From: Lachnospiraceae bacterium
Lineage (GTDB): Bacteria > Bacillota > Clostridia > Lachnospirales > Lachnospiraceae
Reading direction: 5' to 3'
Assembly: GCA_021202575.1 (NCBI GenBank)
Contig: JAJQCU010000350.1
Location: 1 to 11,488 of the forward strand
DNA: 11,488 nucleotides
The position numbers and the translations under genes are program-made. Shown piece after piece: positions 1 through 5,006 of the stretch. Position 1 is the first letter of the stretch, and each line of letters starts with the position of its first letter. A model generated the notes under the pieces. The model did not search any database and was not told where the DNA came from. It saw only the letters and a program-made list of their open reading frames with translations.

Positions 1-215
1 CCCAGGAGTTCACAAATAAAAATCTGACTGACGAATCCTTTGTGGAGTATTTATACGAAGCGTTCTTTGACAGGGAGGCGGACGAAGCTGGAAAGGCTGA
101 CTGGCTGAACCAGATGCAGAGCATGGGATACAGCAGGGAGGACGTGTTTGACGGCTTTGTGGGAAGCCAGGAGTTTGATAATCTTTGCAGGAAATATGGT
201 ATTACGAGAGACTGA
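1..215 (+). CDS. DUF4214-repeat protein, C-terminal fragment (5' end outside window)
   Basis: The reading frame is open from the window edge (first whole codon at base 3) and stops at TGA 213-215, giving 70 residues. They form the last DUF4214-type repeat of a larger protein: an FVEYLYEAFFDREADEAG segment, then a KADWLN motif, a SREDVF helix and a final EFDNLCRKYG block. The fragment matches the last repeat of the complete gene ending at 2009 almost residue for residue. The missing upstream part is therefore probably a paralogue of that protein, secreted and ending in paired DUF4214 units. DUF4214 units occur in exported proteins of many bacteria, sometimes beside S-layer or carbohydrate-related domains; no biochemical role can be assigned here. 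A hairpin terminator follows at about 297. Confidence 0.85.
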   Translation, partial: QEFTNKNLTDESFVEYLYEAFFDREADEAGKADWLNQMQSMGYSREDVFDGFVGSQEFDNLCRKYGITRD

Positions 216-296
216 GCGGTATCATATTCTTTTGCTGCTTTAACCATTGAATGAAATAATGGCTGCTCTGCTGTACGTTTTGTCGGAACAGACGAG

Positions 297-330
297 AGAA
301 AAGGATCGGGAAACCGGTCTTTTTCTTTGT
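297..330 (+). terminator. Rho-independent terminator after the first DUF4214 gene
   Basis: Bases 297-309 pair with 314-326 (13 pairs, two of them G-T) around a GAAA tetraloop at 310-313. The core is GATCGG-GAAA-CCGGTC, followed by TTTTTCTTT. It lies about 80 bases after the stop at 215 and just before the promoter of the next gene, so it separates the two paralogues. Its A-rich left arm would also give a T-rich tail on the other strand. Confidence 0.8.
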
Positions 331-360
331 GTAACTCAGGGGGAAACCTCACAAATGCGG

Positions 361-389
361 TTGACGAAAGAGACGGGCGAGTTTATGAT
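361..389 (+). promoter_or_regulatory. Sigma-A-type promoter for the DUF4214 gene at 441
   Basis: The -35 box TTGACG (361-366) and -10 box TATGAT (384-389) are separated by exactly 17 bases, which puts the transcription start near 396. This lies between the terminator at 297-330 and the ribosome binding site at 428-432. It argues for translation starting at 441 rather than at an upstream ATG around 327, which would fall inside the terminator. Confidence 0.65.
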
Positions 390-440
390 GAAAAAGTCGA
401 AAAAGGAAGAAATTTTATCATTGCAAAAGGAGAGGTTAAA

Positions 441-2009
441 ATGCAGAGAAAGGGCTTCATGTACGCGCTCCGTATTCTGACAATGGTTTTGCTGCTTGCC
501 GCGGCAGCGGGAGTGAAGGTAAGGGTGACGGCGTCAGATACGGGCAGTGGTACGGCTCAGCTGGCGGCGCCGGCAGGTCTTGCCTGGACAGACAGCTTTG
601 ACGTTCAGTTTAATTCTGTAGAGGGAGCCGCGGGCGGATACAGTATTGAGGTGTGTAAAGACGGATACAGCTTTGAGCTGTTCACTATGTCAGAATCAGG
701 GAGTGGAGTCGTGACATGTTCCGTTTCTCTCAGTATTACGGAGTCGGGGACCTATTGTTTCCGCGTCATGGCGAACGCGGAGGATGATTCGGCATATTCT
801 GACAGCGACTGGTCGGAATGGTCGGCGGAAAAGGTTTACGAACGTCCGGATACAGCGCTGGGAAGCGTCACAGGGTATTGGGATACCGAAAACGAAGGAG
901 TATTTTACTTTTTTGGCCTGGCGGATGCGGGAGGATACACTCTGTATTTGTACAAGGAGCAGGATGACGGCACCCTGAGCAGAGTTTATGGCATAAGGAG
1001 CCTGACCGCGGCATGGAGCAGCGGAGTCAGCATGATGTACAGCACGGATTTTTCTGAGGCGCTTTCTTCATACGGCGAGGGAAGATATTATGTGACTGTG
1101 ACGGCGCTCAGCAGCGATATCACCACCTGTGCCCACGGTGAAGAGGGAGCGTATTCGGCGGTTGTTGATACAGCATCCGGCACTTCAGGTAATGGGGCGG
1201 ATGCCGAGAGCTGGGGGGATGATATCGCTGACACGGAACAGCTTGAGGAATTTGTCACACGGCTGTATCAGGTATGCCTGAACAGGAAACCTGACGAGGC
1301 CGGGCTGGCGGACTGGGTCAACCGCCTGGCCACCGGCCAGGAGACGGGATCTTCTGTTGCGTATGGCTTCATTTTCAGCGAGGAATTTCAGAACTATAAC
1401 TTCTGCAATACAGATTATGTGAAGCAGCTGTACCGGGCGTTTATGGGTCGGGAATACGATGACGCGGGGCTGGCGGACTGGGTGAACAGGCTGGAAACCG
1501 GCGCCACAAGGGAGGAGGTCTTCAACGGATTTTCCCAGAGCACGGAATTCCAGAATATCTGCAATACGTACGGTATTACCCTGGGCGATCCGATTGAAAT
1601 CCCTCAGTACGGCACGGTGCCTCATGGATCCTGCTCCGTCTGTGGGGAGACGGACGGCGTCACGGCCTTTGTGACGCGGCTGTATAATACCTGTCTTGAC
1701 CGGGAACCGGATGACGCGGGACTGGCGGACTGGACAGGCCAGCTGTGGGCCCATACCAAAAGCGGCAGGGACGCAGCGTACGGGTTTATCTTTTCCCAGG
1801 AGTTCACAAATAAAAATCTGACTGACGAATCCTTTGTGGAGTATTTATATAAAGCTTTCTTTGACAGAGAGCCAGATGAAGCCGGAAAGGCGGATTGGCT
1901 GAACCGGATGCAGAGTATGGGATACAGCAGGGAGGACGTGTTTGAGGGCTTTGTGGGAAGCGAGGAGTTTGATAATCTATGCAGGAAATATGGTATTACG
2001 CGAGACTGA
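441..2009 (+). CDS. Secreted protein with FN3-like N-terminal region and four DUF4214-type repeats
   Basis: The protein has 522 residues from ATG 441. That start is chosen because AGGAG (428-432) lies 8 bases upstream and a signal peptide follows directly: basic MQRKGFMYALR, a hydrophobic LTMVLLLAAAAGV core, then a probable cut after VTAS near residue 32. Residues about 35-255 look like two beta-rich fibronectin-III-like modules, with alternating aromatic strands and a SDWSEWS motif near the end of the first. A Gly/Ser-rich linker leads to two pairs of DUF4214-type repeats (about 265-383 and 405-522). Each repeat has a LYxxxxxRxPDxAGLADW-type core, then a turn and a GFxxSxEF helix. No LPXTG signal, SLH domain or catalytic motif is visible. 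An exported surface or extracellular protein, perhaps adhesive or glycan-binding, is inference. It has its own promoter, and a paralogue lies directly upstream. Confidence 0.85.
   Translation: MQRKGFMYALRILTMVLLLAAAAGVKVRVTASDTGSGTAQLAAPAGLAWTDSFDVQFNSVEGAAGGYSIEVCKDGYSFELFTMSESGSGVVTCSVSLSITESGTYCFRVMANAEDDSAYSDSDWSEWSAEKVYERPDTALGSVTGYWDTENEGVFYFFGLADAGGYTLYLYKEQDDGTLSRVYGIRSLTAAWSSGVSMMYSTDFSEALSSYGEGRYYVTVTALSSDITTCAHGEEGAYSAVVDTASGTSGNGADAESWGDDIADTEQLEEFVTRLYQVCLNRKPDEAGLADWVNRLATGQETGSSVAYGFIFSEEFQNYNFCNTDYVKQLYRAFMGREYDDAGLADWVNRLETGATREEVFNGFSQSTEFQNICNTYGITLGDPIEIPQYGTVPHGSCSVCGETDGVTAFVTRLYNTCLDREPDDAGLADWTGQLWAHTKSGRDAAYGFIFSQEFTNKNLTDESFVEYLYKAFFDREPDEAGKADWLNRMQSMGYSREDVFEGFVGSEEFDNLCRKYGITRD
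1795..2009 (+). repeat. Long direct repeat of bases 1-215
   Basis: Bases 1795-2009 repeat bases 1-215 without any gap. I count about 16 differences by eye (about 93% identity), and the first 55 or so bases are identical. Most differences are silent or conservative, and the frame and stop codon are preserved. This is the shared 3' end of two tandem paralogues. The identical stretch at the left edge suggests recent duplication or gene conversion. Confidence 0.9.
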
Positions 2010-2027
2010 GAGGTATAAGGCGGTATG

Positions 2028-2060
2028 AGGATCGGGAAACCGGTCCTTCCCCTTATTTCG
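2028..2060 (+). terminator. Probable terminator hairpin after the second DUF4214 gene
   Basis: Bases 2028-2035 pair with 2040-2047 around a GAAA tetraloop, with the same ATCGG-GAAA-CCGGT core as the hairpin at 297-330. Here the tail is TTCCCCTTATTT, with a much poorer T-run, so termination may be leaky and allow read-through into the lipoprotein gene. Confidence 0.5.
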
Positions 2061-2102
2061 CGGGAAATTCCGAATATTAAGAAAATCATAAGAATCTGCG
2101 AG

Positions 2103-2132
2103 TTGACAGCCGATGGCTTTGAATGCTACCAT
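2103..2132 (+). promoter_or_regulatory. Candidate promoter for the lipoprotein gene
   Basis: A perfect -35 TTGACA (2103-2108) is followed after 18 bases by TACCAT (2127-2132), with TGC directly before it as an extended -10. The -10 box matches consensus at only 4 of 6 positions. The block resembles the promoter at 361-389: TGCG and GTTGAC at the left, ATGAAAAAGT at the right, with nearly the same spacing. Confidence 0.45.
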
Positions 2133-2184
2133 GAAAAAGTAAACGGTAAGGGTACGGCATAAAGGCTGATGAGAGGAGAGATAG

Positions 2185-3828
2185 ATGAAAAGGAAGCTTG
2201 CTTTGATTTTGGTACTTACGCTGGCGATGGGGAGCCTCAGCGGCTGTTCCTGGTGGTCGTCCGCGGAGGAGGAGGACAGCATTCCCGCCGTGGAGGAAAA
2301 TACCATTTCGTCCGGCAGCGGAACGAACAGTGATGAGGAAGCTTCGGGCGGAGCGGCTGAGTCTTCGGAGGCGGAAGAGACAGAGGATGAGGAGCTTTCC
2401 GAGGAGGAGCTTCCGCTGGATACCTGGGAGGCTCTGACGCTGCTGGAGGAAAGTGAGATGGTGTACGTGGAGGCGGGGGAGGATGGAAGAGAGCAGTACA
2501 TTTTCACCTCTGAGGAGGACGGTATTGAGCTTGCGCTTTCCTCTGGCGCCACAGGCTCCGGCGCTTACCTGGCCATCAATGAGGAGGAATATCTATTCGC
2601 GGGAAATGATTCCGCGTATTATGTCAGCGCCCTGTCGGTGCCGAGGATCGTACTGTATGACCTGAACGGGGATGAGACGAAGGATATTATTATCTGGGTG
2701 CCATATTCCATCGCGGTCGGCACGGCGGTGGAGCAGAATATTTATCTTTCCGGGGAAAAGGGGTATACGGCTCTGGGAAGCATGGCCTGGAATATGAATG
2801 AGGAAAGCCACGCTTTTGATTATTCGATCGAGCTGTGCGATGAGTATCTGGTCCATCTTTCCATTCCGGATTACAAAATCGATTCCTGGGTGGAGCTGGA
2901 TGAGGCCTTCATAGAGCAGGCGATTGCGCTGGGACTCTATGACAGTGAGGGGGCGGTGACAGAGTACGGGCTGGAATGGCAGGAAACGGTCTCAGAAGAA
3001 GCCCCTGTGTATCAGGCGCCCTTTGAGGAGAGCATCGAGTGCGGAGTCAATGCGGACGGGGAGTTTGTGCTGCGTGCCTTCGCCCCTATTGCGTCGGGAT
3101 ATTCCGGCTATCCGCTGGGAGTAACGCTGGTGGAGGATTACAAAATTGTGGACGGCGCCTATGAGCTGTCGGATGTGCAGGTCGCGGAGGATCAGATTTA
3201 TGAAATGCTGACCGTGGACAGCTGCCTGTTCCGTCTTCAGGACAAGGTACGGGGCAGGACTGTGCAGCTGGTGCAGGTGACGGAGGACGGGGAGGAGGAA
3301 ATTGACGTTCAGAATGTCACCTATGTTTATTCTCCAATTATGGATGCCAGAGATTATAAGCTGGCCAGCGTGGGCGAGCTGATGGGGTATCCGGCGTTTT
3401 ACGCGAATTACGGCACCTCGTACTGGCATATGAATTATTATTATGGTGTGAAGGACGGGGAAGTGATTGAACTGGGCACCGGCTGGGGCGGTGATCCGGA
3501 GGAGGTTAACTTCCTGGTGGACGTGGATGGGGACGGAGAGAGGGAGTTGATCTGCAACGTGATTTACGGAGCGGATGGAGCCCAGTATGCCTACATCTAT
3601 TATCAGGAGGACGGCCTGATTTACCAGGGATGCTTTGAACTGCCGGAGCAGGTGGAGAACCTGATTTCCCGTTCGGTTACATCGCGATATCTGCCGGAGG
3701 AGAATCTGATCGAGGTCACCTATCTGGTGAATGAGGATGGGCAGACGGTCCAGAAGACGGTCAGGTACGAGCCCACGCCGGACAATCTCAGGGCGGATCT
3801 GGTGAATGAGTACCCGGCAGGGAAATAG
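2185..3828 (+). CDS. Lipoprotein of unknown function with two Asp-rich calcium-type loops
   Basis: The protein has 547 residues. The start ATG 2185 has AGAGGAG six bases upstream. Residues 1-21 are a lipoprotein signal: MKRK, a hydrophobic core, then the lipobox LSGC with the lipidated cysteine at 21. Residues 24-80 are an acidic Ser/Glu-rich linker. The rest is a soluble acidic domain without membrane segments. Two loops resemble calcium-binding or FG-GAP-like turns: DLNGDETKD at 159-167 and DVDGDGERE at 446-454, each running into a beta strand. Such loops are common in extracellular beta-propeller or VCBS-like proteins, but the fold is not recognised here. It is probably anchored on the outer face of the membrane. 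The DUF4214 gene lies 175 bases upstream and the hicAB pair follows; neither reveals a partner. Confidence 0.8.
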   Translation: MKRKLALILVLTLAMGSLSGCSWWSSAEEEDSIPAVEENTISSGSGTNSDEEASGGAAESSEAEETEDEELSEEELPLDTWEALTLLEESEMVYVEAGEDGREQYIFTSEEDGIELALSSGATGSGAYLAINEEEYLFAGNDSAYYVSALSVPRIVLYDLNGDETKDIIIWVPYSIAVGTAVEQNIYLSGEKGYTALGSMAWNMNEESHAFDYSIELCDEYLVHLSIPDYKIDSWVELDEAFIEQAIALGLYDSEGAVTEYGLEWQETVSEEAPVYQAPFEESIECGVNADGEFVLRAFAPIASGYSGYPLGVTLVEDYKIVDGAYELSDVQVAEDQIYEMLTVDSCLFRLQDKVRGRTVQLVQVTEDGEEEIDVQNVTYVYSPIMDARDYKLASVGELMGYPAFYANYGTSYWHMNYYYGVKDGEVIELGTGWGGDPEEVNFLVDVDGDGERELICNVIYGADGAQYAYIYYQEDGLIYQGCFELPEQVENLISRSVTSRYLPEENLIEVTYLVNEDGQTVQKTVRYEPTPDNLRADLVNEYPAGK

Positions 3829-3880
3829 CTTATGATGTTATTTTTCGCCGGCTCCTAAATTCATAATTGAAAAGAAGAAG

Positions 3881-3913
3881 CGTAAATCGGCGTCTGAAAG
3901 GGCGCCGATTGCG
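3881..3913 (+). other. Stem-loop after the lipoprotein gene
   Basis: AATCGGCG (3885-3892) pairs perfectly with CGCCGATT (3903-3910) around a 10-base loop, extended by three pairs beyond a bulged A. No T-run follows on the plus strand. On the minus strand a CTTCTTCTTTTC tail follows. It may be a 3'-end or RNA-stability hairpin rather than a classical terminator. Confidence 0.5.
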
Positions 3914-3935
3914 ATTCCTGAAAAAGCTTCATTTG

Positions 3936-3951
3936 GGGCGATATATCGTCC
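3936..3951. promoter_or_regulatory. Inverted repeat upstream of hicAB
   Basis: GGGCGATATATCGTCC is a 16-base inverted repeat with one mismatched pair and a perfect 10-base centre, CGATATATCG. It lies about 40 bases upstream of the hicAB -35 box, where a DNA-binding regulator could sit. Which protein binds is unknown. Confidence 0.35.
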
Positions 3952-3990
3952 GAATCTTCATGGATTCCGTAGTAAAATGTGAATATAGCA

Positions 3991-4019
3991 TTGACACACG
4001 TAAAAATACGTAATAAAAT
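3991..4019 (+). promoter_or_regulatory. Sigma-A-type promoter of hicAB
   Basis: A perfect -35 TTGACA (3991-3996) and a -10 TAAAAT (4014-4019, 5 of 6 consensus) are separated by 17 bases. Transcription would start near 4026, at or just beside the ribosome binding site of hicA, leaving a very short leader. Confidence 0.7.
3998..4011. promoter_or_regulatory. Putative HicB operator inside the hicAB promoter
   Basis: ACGTA (3998-4002) and TACGT (4007-4011) form a perfect inverted repeat around AAAA, wholly inside the -35/-10 spacer. A repressor bound here would block RNA polymerase. HicB antitoxins with a C-terminal DNA-binding domain are known to repress their own operon, and the HicB here has such a domain. 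The assignment is inference. Confidence 0.45.
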
Positions 4020-4037
4020 AGGAAGGGAGAGAAAATA

Positions 4038-4256
4038 ATGCCAATGACTTCACGGGAAATGTTGAAGTTACTAAAGAAGAACGGCTTTCAGGAGATTGGA
4101 CAGAATGGTTCACATGTAAAATGTAAAAATATCAGGACTGGAAGAACGGTGATTGTCCCGGTACATTCGCGTGACCTGAAAAGAGGATTAGAGCAGGCAA
4201 TTTTAAAACAGGCGGGATTGAAGGAGGCGGAACAGGAAAAGGATGATTATGAATAA
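4038..4256 (+). CDS. hicA: HicA toxin, mRNA interferase
   Basis: The 72-residue protein matches the HicA family in length and layout. HicA toxins are small proteins with a double-stranded-RNA-binding-like fold that cleave mRNA in the cytoplasm when not held by HicB. The start has the usual pattern of a helix (SREMLKLLKKNGF), then GSHVKCK with the conserved catalytic histidine at residue 26, a strand with TVIVPVHS, and a C-terminal helix DLKRGLEQAILKQAGL. GGAAGGGAG lies upstream of ATG 4038. The gene is the first of two, its end overlaps hicB, and its promoter and probable operator lie directly upstream. The key residues are present, so the toxin appears intact. Confidence 0.9.
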   Translation: MPMTSREMLKLLKKNGFQEIGQNGSHVKCKNIRTGRTVIVPVHSRDLKRGLEQAILKQAGLKEAEQEKDDYE

Positions 4257-4647
4257 ATTATTTTATCCGGCAGTTTTTCATAAAGCGGAGGAAGGCGGGT
4301 TCTGGGTAGAATTCCCGGATATTCCGGAATGCTTCACACAGGGCGAGGATATGCAGAAGGCCTATGAGATGGCAGTGGAAGCGCTGGGGCTGTCTCTTTC
4401 CACGATGGAAGACGCAAAAGAGACTTTGCCAAAAGCCTCTGCCCCGGAGGAAATTGAGACGGGTACCGGTTTCCTTGTGGTGATTGAATTTGACATGATG
4501 GAATACCGGAGAAAGCATTGCTCAAGGGCGGTGAAAAAGACTCTCAGCATCCCGGAGTGGCTCAACGAAGCGGCTGTCAGAGAAAACTTGAACTTTTCAA
4601 AGGTGCTCCAGGAAGCTTTGATGGTCAGGCTGGGAATATCCCACTGA
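4243..4647 (+). CDS. hicB: HicB antitoxin with ribbon-helix-helix-like C-terminus
   Basis: The protein has 134 residues from ATG 4243, or 132 from ATG 4249. Both starts have an AGG-rich site at similar distance, so the choice is open. The N-terminal half (YPAVFHKAEEGGFWVEFPDIPECFTQG, given in parts: YPAVF, GGFWVEFPDIP, CFTQG) is the RNase-H-like HicB fold that neutralises HicA. A helix AYEMAVEALGLSL follows. The last about 36 residues (KKTLSIPEWLNEAA, then NFSKVLQEALMVRLGI) read as a ribbon-helix-helix DNA-binding domain. The gene overlaps hicA by 8-14 bases, typical of translational coupling in this toxin-antitoxin type. HicB probably represses the operon through the inverted repeat at 3998-4011. 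No clear terminator follows; a small hairpin lies at 4667. Confidence 0.9.
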   Translation: MIMNKLFYPAVFHKAEEGGFWVEFPDIPECFTQGEDMQKAYEMAVEALGLSLSTMEDAKETLPKASAPEEIETGTGFLVVIEFDMMEYRRKHCSRAVKKTLSIPEWLNEAAVRENLNFSKVLQEALMVRLGISH

Positions 4648-4666
4648 GAGACGGGGAAGATACGGG

Positions 4667-4684
4667 GTTACTGTGAATAGTAAC
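4667..4684 (+). other. Small stem-loop after hicB
   Basis: GTTACT (4667-4672) pairs perfectly with AGTAAC (4679-4684) around a 6-base loop. The heptamer ATACGGG flanks it on both sides (4660-4666 and 4686-4692). No T-run follows, so termination is doubtful. Confidence 0.4.
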
Positions 4685-4694
4685 AATACGGGCA

Positions 4695-4744
4695 GAGAGG
4701 TTAATTTGCTGAGAAGTTAATTCAGCTGAGAAGTTAATTTCACT
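4695..4744. repeat. Three tandem 16-17-base repeats upstream of a promoter
   Basis: Three units start at 4695, 4711 and 4728, each built on GAGAAGTTAATT followed by a variable base pair and CT. The spacing of 16-17 bases is roughly one and a half helical turns. The array ends 7 bases before the -35 box of the promoter at 4752, where direct repeats often serve as regulator binding sites or as an AT-rich upstream element. Confidence 0.65.
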
Positions 4745-4751
4745 GAAACTC

Positions 4752-4780
4752 TTGACAGAAAAAGAAGTTGTGTATACAAT
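4752..4780 (+). promoter_or_regulatory. Near-consensus promoter with GntR-like box, upstream of icd
   Basis: A perfect -35 TTGACA (4752-4757) lies 17 bases from TACAAT (4775-4780, 5 of 6). Over the -10 region, TTGTGTATACAA (4768-4779) is a near-palindrome with 10 of 12 symmetric bases. Its GTATAC core resembles operators of some GntR-family regulators. Transcription would start near 4787, immediately before a terminator-like hairpin. icd is the only plausible downstream gene in the window, 220 bases away. Confidence 0.6.
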
Positions 4781-4789
4781 GATACAAGC

Positions 4790-4820
4790 GAATGGCCGCA
4801 GGACTGCAGCCATTCTTTTG
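4790..4820 (+). terminator. Terminator or attenuator hairpin right after the promoter
   Basis: GAATGGC (4790-4796) pairs with GCCATTC (4809-4815). Beyond one C-A mismatch, GCA pairs with TGC around a GGAC loop. TTTTGTG follows. Transcripts started near 4787 would be only about 35 bases long unless polymerase reads through. This may be an attenuator for icd, a remnant of a lost gene's leader, or a very short RNA. Confidence 0.5.
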
Positions 4821-4829
4821 TGCAACAGG

Positions 4830-4956
4830 TATTGGAGGCGGACAGTTGCCTGTAGTTGGGTGCATCTTCGATATTTGGAGGCGGACAGTTGTCTGCATTT
4901 GGGTGCATCTCTGATATTGGAGGTGAACAGCTGCCTGTAGTTGGATGCACCTCAGG
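4830..4956. repeat. Three tandem 42/43-base repeats in the icd leader
   Basis: Units begin at 4830, 4872 and 4915 (42, 43 and 42 bases). Each opens with TATTGGAGG or TATTTGGAGG, carries an ACAG....CTGT-type mini-palindrome (clear in units 1 and 3) and ends in TTGGGTGCATC or TTGGATGCACC. The 43-base middle unit breaks reading frame and no start with a ribosome binding site is seen, so the array is not coding. GGTGCATC in units 1 and 2 is exactly complementary to GATGCACC in unit 3, and GAGGTG/CACCTC pair within unit 3, so the units can form competing hairpins. Confidence 0.8.
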
Positions 4957-4957
4957 A

Positions 4958-4986
4958 AAGCGAAAGCTCAGAAGCCCTGAGCGCTT
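4958..4986 (+). other. Stem-loop directly upstream of the icd ribosome binding site
   Basis: GCTCAG (4966-4971) pairs with CTGAGC (4977-4982) around AAGCC. AAGC (4958-4961) and GCTT (4983-4986) extend the stem across a GAAA bulge. The ribosome binding site of icd begins 8 bases later, so the hairpin could affect translation or mRNA stability. Confidence 0.5.
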
Positions 4987-5006
4987 AGAAAAAAAGGAGA
5001 ATGATA

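Noticed and set aside
327-440. Upstream extension of the DUF4214 gene to ATG 327
   Set aside because: The ATG lies in the terminator tail and upstream of the promoter, lacks a ribosome binding site, and would bury the signal peptide.
247-480. Plus-strand frame of 77 codons between the DUF4214 genes
   Set aside because: It crosses a strong terminator and a promoter, overlaps the signal peptide of the real gene, and its product is unlike any known protein.
1185-1754. Long minus-strand frame opposite the DUF4214 repeats
   Set aside because: It is the mirror of a repetitive GC-rich coding region, without a ribosome binding site or recognisable domain.
4717-4950. Repetitive peptide encoded on the minus strand across the 42/43-base repeats
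   Set aside because: The 43-base middle unit changes frame relative to the others, no ribosome binding site is present, and the region is better explained as leader repeats.
4830-4956. CRISPR-like array
   Set aside because: Units are contiguous, without unique spacers, only three copies, and no cas gene is present.
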